A stretch of DNA of 16,882 nt from Candidatus Omnitrophota bacterium (GTDB lineage: Bacteria > NPL-UPA2 > BS750m-G34), in assembly GCA_016783345.1 (NCBI GenBank), contig JADHWT010000015.1, forward strand, positions 1 through 16,882, in the 5' to 3' direction. The notes beneath the pieces are model-generated. The model searched no databases and had not been told where the DNA came from. It saw nothing but the letters and a program-made list of their open reading frames with translations. The stretch's first letter is position 1, and every line of letters begins with the position of its first letter. A program made the translations under genes and the position numbers. Of this stretch, positions 13,671 to 16,882 are shown piece by piece.

Positions 13671-14548
13671 TATAATTTGAGCCAGGAATGGGAATAGAGA
13701 GAATGGCCCAGCAATACCCTGGTGGTTTTAAGATAATCAACCTCTTCAGGCGTAAGGCTCTTTATATCCGGATTCTCTCCGTCCATTGCCCCCAATATAA
13801 CTTTCTTCAGATTATCTTTTTCGCCTCTCGCTATTTTGATAAGCTCACTGTCAAACGCGTCTACAATTGCGGAAGTCATCCCGTATTTTTCAAGCATAAC
13901 CAGGTAGGTCTTATTAAGGATATGCCGAAGTTCGGAAGGACAACCATTAGAGACATTGGAAAGACCGCAGGTGGAATTACACCCCGGAGCAAGATCCTTA
14001 AACATCTGCATAAACTCGGTGCAGCCCTGAACCTGATTCTGCTGGGAGGAAATAGGAAGAACTATCGGGTCAAGCCAGATGTCCCCTTCAGGGATTCCGC
14101 TTTCCATTGCCTTAGCTAAAAGTTCTGCTGCTAAAGCCCCTCTTTCTGCCGCGTCTCTTGGTATACCGTCGGTGCCGAGAAGCAGCCCGACAAAACCGGC
14201 ATTATACTTCTTGGCTAATGGCAATAAGGCCTCCATCCTTTCGGGCCTACAGGAAATGGAATTAATAAGGGCCTTACCCTTACAGGCCTTAAGTCCTGCC
14301 TCTATTGCCTCTACATTTGTCGTATCCAGAGAAAGGGGCATGTCCACTACCTCCTGCACTGTCTTTACCAGCCATTCCATGAGTTCAGCACCTTGCTTCC
14401 TGGCAGGTCCCAGGTTAAGGTCCAGATAATCCATCCCTGCTTCTTTTTCTTTACGAGCTAAATCCTGAATAGGTTTTGCCTCCCGCGCCTTAATAGCAGG
14501 ACCGATTGTTTTCGACATAACATTTATATTCTCACCGATAAGAATCAT
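13670..14548 (-). CDS. acsE: Methyltetrahydrofolate:corrinoid/iron-sulfur protein methyltransferase
   Basis: Transfers the methyl group of methyl-tetrahydrofolate to Co(I) of the corrinoid iron-sulfur protein. It is a cytosolic TIM-barrel enzyme of 292 aa. Starting at MILIGENINVM, the folate-site residues match the Moorella enzyme almost position for position: Asp75 (LSLDTTN), Asn96 (ALINS), Asp160 (WLDP) and the Asn of GLSNVSN (Asn198). I chose this start over an in-frame ATG 70 codons upstream for three reasons. That extension would lie inside acsC, it resembles no family sequence, and an AAGGAG ribosome-binding site sits 6 nt before 14548. Compared with the 262-aa Moorella protein, about 30 extra residues (roughly 243-273) precede the last helix, with TTRVLLGHSLYSHSWL still aligning at the end. 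The gene lies 13 nt after acsC. Confidence 0.95.
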   Translation of the reverse strand: MILIGENINVMSKTIGPAIKAREAKPIQDLARKEKEAGMDYLDLNLGPARKQGAELMEWLVKTVQEVVDMPLSLDTTNVEAIEAGLKACKGKALINSISCRPERMEALLPLAKKYNAGFVGLLLGTDGIPRDAAERGALAAELLAKAMESGIPEGDIWLDPIVLPISSQQNQVQGCTEFMQMFKDLAPGCNSTCGLSNVSNGCPSELRHILNKTYLVMLEKYGMTSAIVDAFDSELIKIARGEKDNLKKVILGAMDGENPDIKSLTPEEVDYLKTTRVLLGHSLYSHSWLKL

Positions 14549-14554
14549 ATCTTT

Positions 14555-14560
14555 CTCCTT
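14555..14560 (-). promoter_or_regulatory. acsE: Ribosome-binding site that fixes the acsE start
   Basis: AAGGAG on the minus strand is placed 6 nt before the ATG at 14546-14548 and directly after the acsC stop (14562-14564). It supports the 292-aa form of AcsE over the longer in-frame reading that would overlap acsC by about 200 bp. Confidence 0.8.
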
Positions 14561-14561
14561 T

Positions 14562-15908
14562 TTAGACCTTCCATTGTTTAAGAAAGGCCGGAATGTGGGT
14601 CGCTTCCCGAGGACCAATTTGTATCTCCCAGCCAGACAGTTCCTCTTCCAACTCACCGGAAATCTGAGCCAGATACCCGGGGATGATGAGTTTCTTGTGT
14701 TTGACCTTGTCCATAATCCCGCACTTTTTCGTAAATGCCGCAATAGTCTCGGCGACAAACTTATCAGCTGCCCAGGCAGTCAAGACTGAAAGGCCTTCTG
14801 CCTCCTGAACCAGGAGCCATGCAGGAACCCTGCTTGTCTCTATCTCGCCGGAGACAATAAAATAAGTAAGTGAAAAATTCGTGGTAACTAAAATAGGCGA
14901 ATTTTCATTGGGCTTATTTATCTCATAGATCCCCTGTTTAGTCGCCATCGGCCGCTGTGGATCAGTATATATATTCAGCCTCTCTAAGAGGAGCGGGAAC
15001 AGGCTCTCTCCTCTAAAATCTGAAAGGACAATAATCCCCGCGTACTTGGCGATTAATGTCCCTGCAATTAAGGATTCCTGTAAAAGGTCGTCTGTCATCT
15101 CACATGGGAAGGTAATAGTTGGAAAGCCTAAAGGCCGGGATTTTTTAAGAAGCGCAGACCTTCTTATAAAAATCTCATTCTCAAGTACCTGGCGGAGCGT
15201 CCTGGCGCCGGAATCAATGACAATATCCTTTATACCGAGCTCTGTTAATTTTGTTGTGAGCTCCATAACCTCATCTAAATTTTTACCATGAACTGCCAGG
15301 GGACAGGAACTCTCTTTGGCTAATTTCCCCATCTCATCGGCATTGGCTTTATTCGCCGCGTATAGCAGGGGCTTACGATCCTGGCATGCCTTAAGCCCCG
15401 CGCTTAAAACAGACGGATTATCGCTCATTAAAATAATGCCGCTTTTAACAGCGCCTTTAACCTTGGTCACCAGTTTTTCGAATTTCCCTGCGTCTCCCGA
15501 TGCTGCTTTTATTGCTACGAGATCTCCGCGGAGTAAAAGTCCAACCCTGTCGTACTGAAGCTGGTTAACCCGGGCCAGTTTCTCATCTACCTCTTTATCC
15601 TCCATGGTATCAGTAACGAGGATGGCAAGGCCGGTGGGATTGACAAAGGTCTTTTCGTGGCGGAACAGGACTGTCTCTCCGCCAATCTTTAAAGCCTCCT
15701 CACAGACCCCGATAGTAACAGGCCGGATCGGAGGTTGAGAGGCTTCAGATAACTCTTGCTTTACCTCAGGAGATACATAAGGGCATGCAGCCAGTTCAGC
15801 TTTCCCTGCTGCCAGACTCATAGCAAAGGCAAGGCAGGTAGGGACACCGCATTCACCACAATTTTTCTTCGGTAACTTTTTGTAAATTTCTATTCCATTT
15901 AAAGCCAT
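14562..15908 (-). CDS. acsC: Corrinoid/iron-sulfur protein large subunit (CFeSP gamma)
   Basis: Large subunit of the protein that carries the methyl group on cobalamin between AcsE and acetyl-CoA synthase, 448 aa, the usual size. The N-terminal domain binds a low-potential 4Fe-4S cluster through Cys17, Cys20, Cys25 and Cys42 (CX2CX4CX16C), seen in NCGECGVPTCLAF and ACPYV. A TIM-barrel middle domain follows. The C-terminal portion, with LSVLTAWAADKF and KKLIIPGYLAQISGELEEE, matches the cobalamin-binding domain. A TAGGAG Shine-Dalgarno overlaps the end of acsB, and the gap is 9 bp. Its normal partner AcsD (small subunit) is not adjacent. In Moorella acsD lies between acsC and acsE, whereas here acsE follows acsC directly. 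Confidence 0.96.
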   Translation of the reverse strand: MALNGIEIYKKLPKKNCGECGVPTCLAFAMSLAAGKAELAACPYVSPEVKQELSEASQPPIRPVTIGVCEEALKIGGETVLFRHEKTFVNPTGLAILVTDTMEDKEVDEKLARVNQLQYDRVGLLLRGDLVAIKAASGDAGKFEKLVTKVKGAVKSGIILMSDNPSVLSAGLKACQDRKPLLYAANKANADEMGKLAKESSCPLAVHGKNLDEVMELTTKLTELGIKDIVIDSGARTLRQVLENEIFIRRSALLKKSRPLGFPTITFPCEMTDDLLQESLIAGTLIAKYAGIIVLSDFRGESLFPLLLERLNIYTDPQRPMATKQGIYEINKPNENSPILVTTNFSLTYFIVSGEIETSRVPAWLLVQEAEGLSVLTAWAADKFVAETIAAFTKKCGIMDKVKHKKLIIPGYLAQISGELEEELSGWEIQIGPREATHIPAFLKQWKV

Positions 15909-15917
15909 ATTTTTCTC

Positions 15918-16882
15918 CTATAACAACGGTTCCATCTTTAACGCAGGATGGTTCTTCTCCTGCAGAAACGGGAGGATCTCCTCCTCAGTAACACCCACTG
16001 TCTCATCGGCAATCATATCCAGGAGGTCAGGAACACCGAGCTCCTCCGCACGTTTCTTTAGTCTGTCGGCAATCTCTTCCTTCAACACCTTCGGCATCCA
16101 TACCAGTCTCTTGATACCCCCGTCTCCTATTATAAATTTCTTCTGACAGATATTATATTTTGAATGTCCTACAAATCCAGGCGTTGATATACCCCCGCCG
16201 ATTGTCCCCGCAAGTGTGGTGAATTTCATGCCGCACGGGGTCATCCCCTGATATTCCCTGCTTACCGTCATGACACCATTACAAACCGGCAGTATAGCGC
16301 AGATACATTCGCAGCAGCCGCATGTTGTCATCGGGTCATGCACAACACTATAGAAATTATAGTGGTCAATCTTACCGCGGGAAAACTTAGCTACAGCCTC
16401 ATTAATACCTTTCCACTGCCCGAATTTTGAGTCGAGCATTTCACCCTTCTCCACCGGCTGATTCGGGCCTGTCGGATTAATCTCATAAGATGCCTTACAA
16501 TCCATCCAGTTATATGCGCCGCAGAGTCCTGTCCTCTCAGGGCTTACCATGCAGACATGTCCCGGCGCAAAACTCTGGCAAAGTAAACAGGAATAATAAG
16601 TCTCTGTTGTCTCATCTGTCATCCCTTCAATCCTCGCATCCCTTGCGGCATATACCTCCTTGGCTTTTGCAAGAATCTCTTTTACCTTATTTTCTTCTGT
16701 GTAGACCTTTACCTGGACCTTGTCGAAAATTCTGCCGAACATCTCGTGAAACTTCGCATGGAGTATGAGGCCTATGTGTTTAAGTCTAAAGCCTTTTTCC
16801 TTTGCGTCCTTGCTTATCCTTATCCAGGCAATATCACGCTGACCCATGTGCATTACACCATGGGCATAATTTGTAACATGGT
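15918..16882 (-). CDS. acsB: Acetyl-CoA synthase (CODH/ACS alpha subunit), 5' end beyond window
   Basis: Synthesises acetyl-CoA from CO, a corrinoid-bound methyl group and CoA at a Ni-Ni-4Fe4S A-cluster. About 321 C-terminal residues are visible. The frame stays open to the right edge, with NYAHGVMHMGQRD matching an internal family block, so the ATG at 16853 is not the start. Full proteins are near 730 aa. All A-cluster ligands are present with the spacing of the Moorella enzyme: CLLC, then Cys after 8 residues, then Cys after 9 (its Cys506, 509, 518 and 528). The CGC pair follows 66 residues later (its Cys595 and 597), in MTTCGCCECIC. An additional cysteine directly follows the CGC. From memory Phe is found there in characterised enzymes. 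It precedes acsC by 9 bp. Confidence 0.96.
   Translation of the reverse strand, partial: HVTNYAHGVMHMGQRDIAWIRISKDAKEKGFRLKHIGLILHAKFHEMFGRIFDKVQVKVYTEENKVKEILAKAKEVYAARDARIEGMTDETTETYYSCLLCQSFAPGHVCMVSPERTGLCGAYNWMDCKASYEINPTGPNQPVEKGEMLDSKFGQWKGINEAVAKFSRGKIDHYNFYSVVHDPMTTCGCCECICAILPVCNGVMTVSREYQGMTPCGMKFTTLAGTIGGGISTPGFVGHSKYNICQKKFIIGDGGIKRLVWMPKVLKEEIADRLKKRAEELGVPDLLDMIADETVGVTEEEILPFLQEKNHPALKMEPLL

Noticed and set aside
14549..14758. In-frame N-terminal extension of 70 codons upstream of acsE
   Set aside because: It lies inside acsC in another frame, looks like no folate methyltransferase sequence, and the ATG at 14548 has its own AAGGAG site and the expected GENIN start.
16851..16853. 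ATG in acsB as a possible gene start
   Set aside because: The frame remains open to the window edge and the upstream codons (NYAHGV) match the interior of acetyl-CoA synthase, so the true start is outside the window.
1..16882. tRNA, rRNA, CRISPR, transposase or phage genes
   Set aside because: No cloverleaf, rRNA segment, regularly spaced repeat array or mobile-element protein was recognised. The other open frames overlap the listed genes and have shadow-like composition.

Overview
The window looks like chromosomal DNA from an uncultivated anaerobic bacterium with a Wood-Ljungdahl pathway. I infer this from a bacterial-type acetyl-CoA synthase / corrinoid protein gene cluster beside a rotary V/A-type ATPase operon of the reduced bacterial layout (E, DUF2764, A, B, D, I, K). 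Two families of short dispersed repeats sit in and between genes. From memory such repeats are frequent in environmental genomes, including Omnitrophota-like candidate phyla, but the phylum cannot be fixed from this sequence alone.

Layout. (1) 1-2374, minus strand: an FGGY-family sugar kinase followed by mtnA (methylthioribose-1-phosphate isomerase, cut by the left edge), separated by a palindromic repeat element. (2) 2375-2484: a divergent intergenic region with candidate promoters on both strands. (3) 2485-3273, plus strand: a TatD-family metal-dependent hydrolase. (4) 3274-10375, plus strand: a good sigma70-type promoter followed by seven tightly packed V-type ATPase genes. (5) 10378-16882, minus strand: the acs cluster, transcribed toward the ATPase genes in the order acsB (5' part outside the window), acsC, acsE, a DUF3786-like gene, acsV (RACo) and cooC. 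The two operons converge with only 2 bp between their stop codons.

How the genes work together. AcsE moves a methyl group from methyl-tetrahydrofolate to the cobalamin of the corrinoid iron-sulfur protein (AcsC is its large subunit). AcsB joins that methyl group with CO and CoA at its Ni-Fe-S A-cluster. AcsV reactivates oxidised corrinoid protein, and CooC is the expected ATPase for nickel delivery to CODH/ACS. The c-ring subunit K keeps every side-chain ligand of the Na+ site described for Enterococcus hirae NtpK, so the ATPase may be sodium-coupled. That would fit an organism with Wood-Ljungdahl metabolism and a Na+ gradient.

Most notable observations: short repeats inserted in frame inside three conserved genes (DUF2764, ATPase subunit I and acsV); a Na+-type c subunit; an ATPase operon without recognisable C, F or G/H subunits but with DUF2764; an uncharacterised DUF3786-like gene inside the acs operon; and no acsD in its common place next to acsC and acsE. 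I see no RNA genes, CRISPR arrays, transposase genes or prophage genes. No stretch longer than 300 bases lacks a gene.
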